Notes under the pieces: model-generated
Seen by the model: only the letters and a program-made list of their open reading frames with translations
Database searches by the model: none
What the model was told of the DNA's origin: nothing
NCBI GenBank assembly: GCA_002205965.3
Contig: NADL03000866.1
Span: 527,854 to 591,853 of the forward strand
Origin: Kappaphycus alvarezii
Taxonomy: Eukaryota; Rhodophyta; Florideophyceae; Gigartinales; Solieriaceae
Direction: 5' to 3'
Length of the DNA: 64,000 bases
Position numbers and translations under genes: made by a program
Part shown: positions 55,201-64,000 of the stretch, piece by piece
Numbering within the stretch: position 1 is the first letter of the stretch
Layout of the letters: every line of letters starts with the position of its first letter

Positions 55201-55900
55201 ACCGGAAAAAACGTCAGTACTTCAGTATATATATTAAATATATGAATGCCAGTCTTTTTACTTTGTCCGAGCAAAGCTATCAAAATAAAATTACAAGAGG
55301 ATCTGCGTAAAACTTAATAAAGCTATATAATGCCTTCTTGATAGTATTTGATTTCTTTTCAAATACATAAAGCATATAAATAATTCTCATTTTTCAAATG
55401 GAATAAAATAATTTTAATATATTTCAATGAATATAAATAATCTTGTATATCACAGACATCACTACAATCAGTAATGTTGACTTGCTTCATAAATAATCAT
55501 TTTCAAGTTTCATTCGTTTTTCAATTTTTATATTATAGTTGAGATATCGTACATAAATCACTGATTGGACGAATTGCTGAACAGTAAAGAGCAAAGTGCA
55601 ACAAATGCTATGGCACAACACAGTAAAGTTCTGTACTTTACGATACAGTAAGTTTGTATCATGCTGTGCACTGTTGTCTGATGCTATATGATACCTCCCT
55701 TGAGTAAAGATCAGAATATCCCTGGAATAAAATTTTACAAACCTGCCCAATTGACTCATCTGGGCTTCAAACTGTCGAAACTGGACGCTTTAAAACAGTT
55801 TTACATGATACAAGTGCGGCCGAAAAACATGGCGTAAAATGGGCTACTGTTGCAGTACTGTACCATGAACAGTTGCGCGGAACCCAGAGACTGTTCACTT
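49245..55900. other. Long AT-rich region, no gene recognised
   Basis: About 6.7 kb is visibly richer in A and T than the rest. ORFs are short (the largest, 124 codons at 52,850-53,224 minus, has no motif) and none has the composition of the peroxidase or of retroelement genes. I found no LTR blocks, R-family repeats, obvious tandem array or RNA gene. It could be very old decayed transposon sequence or structural DNA. Confidence 0.5.
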
Positions 55901-55929
55901 CATCTCTTTACGAATCCACCTCTTCTCGA

Positions 55930-57990
55930 CTGCCGTCCTTTGCTGGTTACTCCGGGGGGGCGGCCTGACTGGCGATACTCCACTCGGCAACACCAGAGAC
56001 TCTAAGCTCGCATACGCCGAGCCATAAACAGTAAGTTAGGTAAACTACGGACAGAAGGCCTCCAAAAGCACTTGAATCTCCAGAAACGCACTGTCTAACG
56101 TCGTCCTCCCTCTGAAAAAGGATGTGTAACGTCGCCCTCCCTCTGAAGACCGATACTATGACCCAGTGTTTCGGAGGTTACAGCGTCTCGCTGCTGATCC
56201 TAAAAATAACCTTGCAATGCGAAACCTGCATCATTCATGGATCGCATATGCTGGAGACCCCACGGTAGTTGCCCGCTTTCGCGCCCTTCAACCCGAACCA
56301 CCAACACTGGTGATGCCCCTTGTCGTCGCAGACCTGCTGCCGATGCACTTCAGGGAGGATGTCGTCTTTGAAGCTGTTCGCCACCTCAACCCGAACTCTG
56401 CCTCGGGCCCGGATAGGATGCACCCGCGCTTCAATCATCTTCAAGATGTTCTCGCCCATATGAAAGTTGTACCCCAGCCGGACTCACGTGAATCTCGACT
56501 GATGTAGTCAGGAGACTCACGGGAAGGTAGCTCCCTCACGATACCACCCGTTCTTATCCTCTACAATCTTGATTTACACCCAACCGTGACCGGACAAAAT
56601 CCGTTCAACTGCAGTTGGGGCCGCAATGCGCCAGCTAGTTACCCAGGTCCTTTTGCCCCCGGCGCTTGCTGACATCTGGAAATGCCTCGCTCCCCTCCAA
56701 CTAGCCAATGTAACTAATTCTCCATTGCCTCGAAGGTATTGTTCATGGCGTCCGACAGGAACATGTAGAGCTGTACCATAATAGCTATTATTTTCGCCTT
56801 TCGATTGATGCCCACAACGCATTAAATAGATTCCCCTACCATAGAATGATCTACATGCTGCCATCTATAGTCCCTTCCCTGTGCTGCTTCCTAAATATGG
56901 CATATTCCCGCAGGACGCCGACTTTCATCTTGTCTGCTGGCCCGGCACCAGGCATTCCCAATAAAGACCAGATGTAACAAGAGGACCAAGCCACCCTGCT
57001 GATGTTCTCTCTTTTCTTGTACTCACTTGCACGAAAGACCGAAACGCACACATCCCTAAGGCACCACCGTTGGTACGGGGATGACTGCACACCCCTAGGC
57101 ACAAATTCCAAGCTCTACAAGGTCCTTGACATTGTTGACTCCCGCTGATCCAAATATGGGCTCTCCTTCAACCCTCAGAGAGCAATCGATTTCTGGCCTC
57201 CCTCCTGCCAACACCACCGCGTTTATTTCGCACCGTTTTCACTTGAAAAAATTCTTCCAATAGGGCATTGCTCTGCTTGGTGCTCCATCAGTTCCCTCCC
57301 CTTCATGAGAAACTTTATGGAGGACAACATTAATAGACGCGATAACTCGATGGCCCTTATCGGCGAGGTTGGGTATGCGCGTATCCGTTTCCTCCTACAT
57401 TGCGTTTGTGCCTCGGGATGTCGGCTCCAACATCTTATTAAGCTGGCACCGCCGGGAGTGACCACTGCCCATCCCCACGATTTGATCTTGGCCAAATAGA
57501 GTTCTATGCTCAATCCAACGATGTCCCCATGACTGATTCAGGCTACCGGCAGGTGGCACAACCTTCGGTTTGGGAGTTCATTGCTTTACCCCTCTTGCAC
57601 CGCTCAATCTTGATTCGAAGTTGGCCATTATCATTGACTCTCACTCCCTCCATTCTCTTGTAGACATCAGTTTAAATGCGTTGGCCGCGTCGCGCGCGCT
57701 CCAAAAAGCCGAAGCTCATGCCAGCCTGTGGGAATTTTTTCGAAGCTTGCATCACTGTGTGCCCGACCAATACCGGGGTACCTCTCCAGACCTTACGGCT
57801 GCCTCCCTTGACTGCAACCCTGATAGTGCATACAAATTACTATACCGACCTTGGACAGAGTCAGCTTCTGCATCTTATTGGGAAGATGATATTTGGCTCC
57901 ATGTCCTAAATTCCTCAACTAACCCGATGGCTGCGATTCGGCTAACAACTCGCCATCACGCTCTCGTCTGCAGTTTACTGCACTAAGCAG
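55930..57990 (+). pseudogene. Non-LTR retrotransposon reverse transcriptase region, second copy
   Basis: It begins with a basic segment (KLRTEGLQKHLNLQ near 56,040). At 56,166-56,464 the pre-RT region ends in EAVRHLNPNSASGPDRMHPR. It continues through LLPPALADIWKCLAPLQ (about 56,640-56,705), a changed catalytic box HRWYGDDCTPLG near 57,075 (GDD instead of ADD), and GLSFNPQRAIDFW. The post-RT part at 57,570-57,986 (GVHCFTPLAPLNLDSKLA) parallels 37,995-38,438. Many stops and frame changes make it long dead. The element stops before the endonuclease. Confidence 0.7.
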
Positions 57991-58240
57991 CCCCTCACTT
58001 ATGCCCCATGCAGACCCATCAAGTGAGCTCAAGCAGCCCTTTAGTTTTGCTCCCATGACGCTCTCGCCCAAACACTCAGCAACCTCTGACTTTTGTCTCC
58101 ATCCCTCTACCTTTTGCGAACTAAGCAGTACCTCACTATCGCCGACATGAAGACCCATTAAACGGACTAAGCAATTACTGACCTTTGCCCCATGGTGCCC
58201 TCTTCCTTCATTCAATAGCCTCTTGATTTTGCTTCCATAT
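57975..58240. repeat. Diverged tandem duplication of about 130 bp
   Basis: Two units start at actaagcagcccctcact (about 57,980) and actaagcagtacctcact (about 58,110). They share acccat and a ttttgctcccatg/ctttgccccatg block in order. It lies between the dead non-LTR copy and the element D LTR. Confidence 0.4.
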
Positions 58241-58855
58241 CGTCTCCTTCACGCATCCAGCATTCCCTCAGTTCTGGCCTGTTTGCTGCACTCAGAATTC
58301 CCTCACTTCTTTACTTATGTAGCAGCCTTCCTTTGCCGCGCCGAATTATCTCACCGGTACATCTTTTCTGGTACTTACACCGCAAATTTTATTACCTTTC
58401 ATTTGTTTGCCTGCTGATAGGGGTAAATCGGCGGGGAAGAGATCCTCAGAACCAATTACCCTGAGAAGGAGGTGTTGCGAGCGACAAAAGTGCTGCCGTG
58501 GTATTGTTGAACGAACAAAAGGGAGTGTATATAGAAGAGAGTTGAGGAAGCTACAAGCAAGTATAAAAGGGGCAGGGTCTACCACCGACGCTCTGCGACT
58601 GGCGTAAGAAAAAGTTTTCTTGGGTCTGAAGTTGACTCTCAACTTCCTACTACTCGGGACTTGGCTTGAAGTTGTCTGCCAACTTGCTTGACCTCTCCAT
58701 GAGGAAGCAGTTTACTCAGCTTTTATAGACTTTTGGCTACCCCTAAAGTCCGAACAAAACTACAGAAGATACTAAGAAATGCATAAAAATACTTTGTGTG
58801 GACAATATACTCTAAGCAAAAGATACTTAAGAAACTAACAATTAATTTGGTCCTC

Positions 58856-59454
58856 TTATTTCCCATTCTCTAAATCAGATCCAAACAACTCCTCTAAAAT
58901 ATCCATGCTGTCCAAGCAGTCCCCACAAATATCTGCGAATGGCTCACAACTCTCTATTTCCCCCTGGGAGATATCTAGACTACTAAAGATATCTCCATCC
59001 GGTTCCATCGTGGGCACAACTTGATCCATACTCTCTATTCCAGGCCCCACCGGTCCAACACTTTCCATGCCCCTGTTGCCTCATCCTCCTCATCCTCCTC
59101 CTCCTCCTCATCCTCTTCTTCCTCATCCTCATCCTCCTCATCCTCCTCATCCTCCTCATCCTCCTCATCCTCCTCATCCTCATCTTCCTGATCCTCGTAC
59201 ACTAGCTCAGGGGCTAACCATTCCTCGAAGGACTCCCCGCTCTCCTCCTCGACCTTCTCAGCCTCTCCCGGACTTACCTCCCTCGCTTCTTCTTCTATGA
59301 AGAGGCGGCGCACGAACTCGATGATTTGCTTCTTTGTTTGCCGCCGGATGTAGTCGTCGGCATCGGTTGGCCCGTAGGCGGCGAGACGAAGGCCATTGAT
59401 GGAACGGGAAGGGCGGTTTTTGGAAATAGGGACAGAGGGGCGAAGGTTGCTCAT
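58856..59454 (-). pseudogene. Acidic protein encoded inside the LTR, type 1, copy 2
   Basis: The ATG at 59,454 (MSNLRPSVPISKNR) is 110 bp after TATTTAAA; an upstream in-frame ATG at 59,541 also exists. The order matches the copy at 20,099: YGPTDADDYIRRQTKKQIIE, FEEWLAPELVYED, about 45 acidic residues from a CTC/ATC-type microsatellite (59,080-59,200), then, after loss of one G near 59,070, the conserved IESMDQVVPTMEPDGD and SLDIS. It continues to a Cys/Asp-rich end (CEPFADICGDC, LFGSDLENGK). Here CAG stands where the 20-kb copy has a TAG stop, so this copy shows the true C-terminus. Confidence 0.68.
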
Positions 59455-59832
59455 TGTGATAGAAGTTGGGGAACAGGAGGCAATGTGGGGTGCTTTGGGT
59501 GTGTGGGGGGAGAGGGGTGATGAGTAAAATGATCGGGGCATTTGGAACTTAGAATAAAGGGGTTTAAATAGGCTCCCGGGGCAGGTTCTATAGATTAGGA
59601 ATAGGTAAAATAAATCTGCAAGGGATTTTGCAATAGTGCATTTGCGCCCTTCTTCTCAAAAAAAGGCGAATTTGGAGGAGGAGGTAAGCTAAAAGGGAAA
59701 AGGGACTTGATTCGGGGTCGATTCAGAGGGTTAAATACAGTATAAAAATATCTAGATAAAATGGAAGTAAATTTGGAAATGACGGTTGGAGAAGTTAGGG
59801 GCGGGATCGTTGTAGGTTGCTGGATTACACGA

Positions 59833-59940
59833 GGGAGGACCATTTCCTGTCTTACGTGAAGGGAGGACCATTTCCTGTATTACGTGAAGGGAGGACCATT
59901 TCCTGTATTAAATGAGGGGAGGACCATTTTTTGTATTACA
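59833..59940. repeat. 28-bp tandem repeat at the start of U3
   Basis: Units at 59,833, 59,861, 59,889 and 59,917 share gggaggaccatttcctgtat; the last is 24 bp and forms the LTR end. Tandem repeats at this place are common LTR enhancers. The 19.6-kb and 29.9-kb long LTRs lack them. Confidence 0.8.
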
Positions 59941-59953
59941 CGCCCCCTTTCTC
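59941..59953 (-). promoter_or_regulatory. Polypurine tract of element D
   Basis: In sense GAGAAAGGGGGCG lies directly before the 3' LTR; it fixes the LTR start at 59,940. Confidence 0.65.
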
Positions 59954-59973
59954 AAGGCGAACGTCCCGGGTCG

Positions 59974-61036
59974 TCACTGCTCTTCTTCTGCTTCCGTTAG
60001 TGTTCGCTGTCTTATTGATAAGATGTATGGTCTCTCAAACGGGTACGGATGCAACTGATTACCAATATGATGCTCTAAAAAGTAGGTTCGCATTACTGGT
60101 ACCTCACTTTGTAGCATAGCCTCATATATTGGTTTGATCACATCGAGGTGGGGTTGAATACATTCTTCTTCCGTGACTCTTCCGAATCTTCCAAGAGTGA
60201 AAAAATATATGTGATATGCAAACTCTTCTGGAAGATGCCGGAGGAATGGATGTCGATAAGAAAAGAAGACGCGCATCATCAAGAACGAATCTTCGTAAGA
60301 TAAGTGCGGTCCATGTAGCGCCCTAAAACACAAACAGATGCTTATCATGAAATAAGAAATGACCTGCGCATCGTTCGCATCCTCGGAGATATTGCGAGCC
60401 AAAAAGATAATCTTCTTCTTCCGACTGTATGCTGTGCATGGTTGTGAAGGAGAGCTAGAGATGAAGTTGTGGTGGACGGTCCCGATGAATGGCCGCGACC
60501 AGCTCCTGACGTACTGGGACCTGCACGAGGTCCTCTCGGGGGACGACCGGAACCTCTTCTGGGCGGGTTGTTGTCTCCTGAAGGTCCTCCTCTGGTCATC
60601 ATCACTGCTTCAGGAGGATCCTCGCCGCCTCCAACGTTCCCAATTTGTGGCGGAGAAACGTAAGGTTCCCATAGAGGATACGGGACCAGCCTGTATTCCA
60701 TATCCGGGGTAAGGCGTAACCTCTCAGTCGCACGTCTTGGTTGTTCTTGAGAAATACGTAAATTGGACGGATAATATTCAGATACGTTTGCGACAAGTCT
60801 CCAGCAGCTACCATTCCATATCTTCCTATAGAGTAATGATATATTACCTCCACAAACTCTGGACCTGCTTCCGTGAACCTTCCGTTTTGGAATGAAAATA
60901 GAACTCTTATTAATAGTCGGAAATCTTCTTCAGGTAGCAATGGTCCGTTCAACGTACGAAAACATAGGCATATATTAATGTAGAAATGGATATTACGTGG
61001 AGTTCGTAGTAGTCCCGCGTAACCGAGATGATCCAT
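59974..61036 (-). pseudogene. Duplicated accessory domain, element D copy
   Basis: Both domains and the Gly/Pro-rich linker are present and nearly identical in DNA to element A, but three frame changes split them. Domain 1 is in 61,036-60,700, the linker in 60,701-60,400, and domain 2 in 60,402-59,974. The stop position is the same as in A. Differences are mainly single-base losses (for example gcgcagcc to gcgagcc near 60,395), consistent with recent decay or sequence error. Confidence 0.75.
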
Positions 61037-62460
61037 TCCCAGGCCCTTTTTCCTCCCATAGGAATCATTCTATAGTTAAAGATGAGTATGCCCCGTGGTT
61101 GCGCATAGTCCTGTGTGAGAAGGAATTCTTCAGGCCTCTGATGGTAAGGGACCAGACGACGTGCATGGATGGCCCTCCTTGATCTCTTCCCTGAGCTTGA
61201 ACAGAGCTGATAGTGCGGGTGTCTTTCCTCCGTGACGATGCAAGGGTTCGAGTACTTGGTTTGGAAGGCCGGCCACTTCACAGCCTGCTGCATTGCTTTT
61301 CCATGTACTACAAGTACTTTAGAGCCAACTGAAAAGGTTCTGACTGCAGGTTCTGCATCCTTATTTCTTGTTTGTTAGCGCGCGGTGTGATCTCCAGCCT
61401 TCGTGGCCAGTAGTTCAACTTCCCTACTCTCTTCATCGATAATATTTGTTTCCATGTCTCTCTGTAACATTCTAGGAGCCCTTCCGTACATTAGCTCGAA
61501 TGGTGAGCGTCCATTTCTTCCTCTTCTTCGACGGTAGCCGTATAACACTTTTGGTAAGGCATCTTCCACTGGATTTCATTCTCCAACATAGTTTTCGATA
61601 TTGCTCGTTTGATGGTTCCAACCATCCTCTCCGCTTTCCCGTTGGACATAGGAGCGTATGCGAGAACGGTCTTCAGCTGAATCCTTTCTCTTCCAAAAAA
61701 CGAAGCAGTGAAGTTGCAGTAAAACAAAGGGCGTTATCCGAGATGATCCTTTTTGGAAGACCAAACGGTTCAATTATTTCTTTTTCGATGAATCTCAGTA
61801 CCACCTCAGCATTTGCCTCCTCGACTGCAACTGCTATTGGCCATCCAGTAAGATGTTCCACCCTATAAGGAGATATTTGTTTCCGGAAGAAGTTTCCTTG
61901 AACGGGCCCGCGAAGTCAATTGAGAAGGTTTCAAAGAGACCGGAAACTGGAAAACTTAGAGTTGTCTTATACTTCCGTATTGGAGTGAATTTTTGGCAGT
62001 TGTCGCAGCTTTTCACGAAGTTATAGACGTCCTTATGGATACCGGGCCACCAGAATCTCTCAGTTACGAATTTTTTGGTTGTTTCGAGATCCCAATGCCC
62101 TAGCTCATCATGGAAAGTCCTCAAGATCTTCATTCTTTCTTTAAAGGGCCACTAGTCGGGGACCGGCTTTAGTGTGCCGGAAAAGTTTCCCATTCCACAA
62201 TGTAAAAGCCTTTTGATTCCTGCGTACCCAATTTCGGTGTTCAAGATCAACCTTTCTCATTTCTAGTCCATCGAGGAATTTGATCAGTCCGTGAATATTA
62301 GCTTCGTACTCGTTATCGTTCGGCAACTGCAACTCGGCGACTCCGACGATGTCCTCCGAAGCTTTTTCATTTGGAATCAGTGCGTCCCTCAAGCGGGATA
62401 GGTAATCGGCAGGCTGATTATTGCGTCCGGGTCTATACACAATTTCAAACCGATATTCTG
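60970..62460 (-). pseudogene. Integrase of element D
   Basis: It carries the same finger and DDE motifs as element A, with additional frame changes near 61,400, 61,565, 61,860 and 62,145. Near 62,320 it keeps three bases (LPNDNEYEAN) that A has lost, agreeing with B. Confidence 0.85.
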
Positions 62461-64000
62461 CGAAAATGTCGAGCCATCGGGCCAAGCGGTGATGTACATC
62501 CTTCTTTTGGAATGCTGTTTTAAGTGCCTGGTGATCAGTTATCAAGACAAATTTCTCGAGTGATAAAAGGTATACGCGAAACTTTTTCAGCGCGAAGACG
62601 ACAGCTAGCGCTTCTTTCTCGCAGACTGAGTATCTCTTTTCCGCGTCATTCAGAGTTCGGCTTGCGAATTGAACAGGGTGTAGTCTTCCGTTTTCATCTT
62701 TTTGGGACAAAACGGCACCAAAGACCGTTCTGAGGCATCTGTCTCCACAACGAATGGTCTCTTGAAATCTGGGTACATGAGAACTGGGGGGACACATAGC
62801 TTATCTTTAAGCTCCTGAAATGCAGTTTCCATTTCCTTGTTCCAGTAAAATTTTCCGTTCTTCGTAGTGCTGGCATGTAACGGTGCTGCAGTCTTGGCGA
62901 AATCTTTGATAAATCTTCTGTAATATGAGGCCAGTCCTAAGAAGCTTCGGACCTCCGTCTTTGAAGCGGGCCTTGGTGCCAACTTTATTTTTTCGTTTTC
63001 TCTGGATCCACTCTAATTCCCTCTTGGTCGACGATATGACCGAGTAATTGGATAGAAGTTTTCGCAAAGAAGCATTTGCTCAACTTAATTTTCAAGCTAT
63101 ACTCCGATATCCTCTCCACAACTGTCTTGACGTGCGAGATGTGCTGATCCAATGTTCTGAGAATATGACGACATCATCGATATAGACTCTTGCGAATGGA
63201 AGTCCTTTCAAAACCTCGTTCATCATTCTTTGGAATGTAGCTGGTGCATTCATGAGACCAAAAGGCATCACTTCGAACCTGAACGTACCGGCTTTGCTGG
63301 TAAAGGTTGTTTTTTCCTTACATTTTCATCCAATGGAATCTGCCAATAGCCAGTGTAAAGGTCAATTGAGGTGAAATATCTCCCGTCCTTCAGGTCCTCG
63401 AGGATCTCCTCCATGTTCGGAATCGAAATCGATCGGGTATCATTCTCTGGTTCAGTTGTCGTAATCGACGCAAAAACGCAGCTTTCCATCCTTCTTTGGT
63501 GCGACCACAACTGGAAACGACCATGGGGATGAAACTGGTCGAATAAATCATTTTCAGCATACTTGTAACATTTTCTGAGATAAATTGGTCATATTTTGGC
63601 GGTTGACGTCTAGCTTGTGGTAAATCGGTTGAGTGTCGGTAAGTTCGAACGAGTGAGTAACCGGTACACTTGCTTGTCTCAAATCTGAAACGCTCCATGC
63701 AATTACTTCGGAAGATGTTAACATGTCGGATATTTTCAGTGAGGCGGGGGCGGAAGGTGCTGCACTTTTCCTTGGATTTCTGCCATTTGGCGCCCTTTTT
63801 CTTCTTGATCCTCAACCTCAATATTTTGAGGACTCTTCCGTCGTGCTCACATCTTCATATATGGAGTTCGCCGTATTCTTATTTTCTTTGCAAAGGTAAT
63901 CTTCTTTCATGCTCCGAATTCTGTCCTTTGATTCGATATCATCGCAAAAAGAAACACATTCGGTTTCAAACTTATCCTAGAATCCCAGTCGTCATCTGTT
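62141..64000 (-). pseudogene. Reverse transcriptase-RNase H of element D, cut by the window edge
   Basis: RNase H (EKEALAVVFALK, LITDHQALK) and RT (RYFTSIDLYTGYWQIPLD) are clear. Frame changes are frequent, and at the catalytic box the frame is disturbed by a loss near 63,155. The part nearest base 64,000 corresponds to the acidic leader upstream of RT. Confidence 0.85.

Larger units (their letters stand above)
58415..59940 (-). repeat. Long 3' LTR of element D containing an acidic ORF
   Basis: The plus-strand start TGATAGGGGTAAATC (58,415) is the U5 end. The sense start TGTAATAC (59,940) abuts a purine-rich tract, so both LTR ends are defined and the ORF lies within the LTR. In sense the order is: four copies of a 28-bp repeat, TATTTAAA (59,563-59,570), acidic ORF, TATA-like TATAAAAG near 58,721, hairpin region, end. 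If the second TATA drives genomic RNA, the ORF is wholly in U3. Confidence 0.85.
58415..64000 (-). mobile_element. Ty3/gypsy LTR retrotransposon, element D (runs off the window)
   Basis: In sense it enters at 64,000 within the protease-RT junction and proceeds through RT-RNase H, integrase, the duplicated accessory domain and a polypurine tract, then a 1.53-kb 3' LTR. From 59,941 to 64,000 it is almost identical to element A 2,308-6,380. The LTR is of the long, acidic-ORF type, not the short type of A. Many one-base deletions relative to A break every ORF. Confidence 0.9.

Noticed and set aside
59080-59200. Simple repeat considered as a stand-alone satellite or CRISPR-like array
   Set aside because: It is a coding microsatellite for the acidic tract; there are no regular spacers.
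59067-59300. Plus-strand Pro/His-rich ORF and the minus-strand Arg/Met-rich ORF at 58,983-59,183
   Set aside because: Both are alternative readings of the trinucleotide-like repeat within the acidic ORF.

Overview
This is a transposon-dominated stretch of a eukaryotic nuclear genome. Only two stretches look like host genes: a secreted animal-type haem peroxidase with no intron in its coding region (26,089-27,762) and a small, frameshifted SET-domain histone-methyltransferase-like gene (23,094-23,794). An intronless TATA-driven animal-type peroxidase amid dense Ty3/gypsy, Copia-like and non-LTR elements fits a florideophyte red alga of the Chondrus type. That host call is inference; I could not run a search.

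Layout. 1-10,550: a Copia-like element read on the minus strand (gag at right; protease and integrase at left) is split by a 7.5-kb Ty3/gypsy element, here called A (1,592-9,089, minus), with two nearly identical 0.71-kb LTRs. 11,051-25,030: pieces of non-LTR retrotransposons carrying a C-terminal restriction-like endonuclease, a 441-bp MITE (16,887-17,327), decayed LTRs, a long LTR containing an acidic ORF (19,654-about 21,005), and the SET gene. 26-28 kb: the peroxidase. 28-34 kb: repeats plus a second long LTR with its own acidic ORF (29,936-31,495). 34.5-38.4 kb: a decayed non-LTR element with reverse transcriptase, interrupted by an LTR scrap and cut off by gypsy element B (38,439-about 43,875, plus). 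43.9-49.2 kb: an inverted acidic-ORF LTR fragment, several LTR scraps, and an LTR plus accessory-domain remnant. 49.2-55.9 kb: an AT-rich region with no recognisable gene. 55.9-58.0 kb: another dead non-LTR copy. 58,415-64,000: gypsy element D (minus), running off the window.

Gypsy elements A, B and D are one family: gag with two CCHC knuckles, a retropepsin, RT with YIDD, RNase H, and an HHCC/DDE integrase. Two parts have no family I recognise. First, the integrase reading frame continues into a tandemly duplicated domain of about 110 residues (element A 2,341-3,430; also 48,053-49,015 and 59,974-61,036). Second, long versions of the LTR hold, inside U3, an ORF for a Glu/Asp-rich protein with its own conserved TATTTAAA box. 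It occurs at four loci in two diverged subtypes with the same architecture. These two are the best candidates for undescribed biology here.

Every retroelement copy shows frameshifts or stops as sequenced, so coordinates are spans of recognisable coding homology rather than intact genes. Element D carries many single-base deletions relative to A, some of which could be assembly error. Identity counts and alignments were done by eye.
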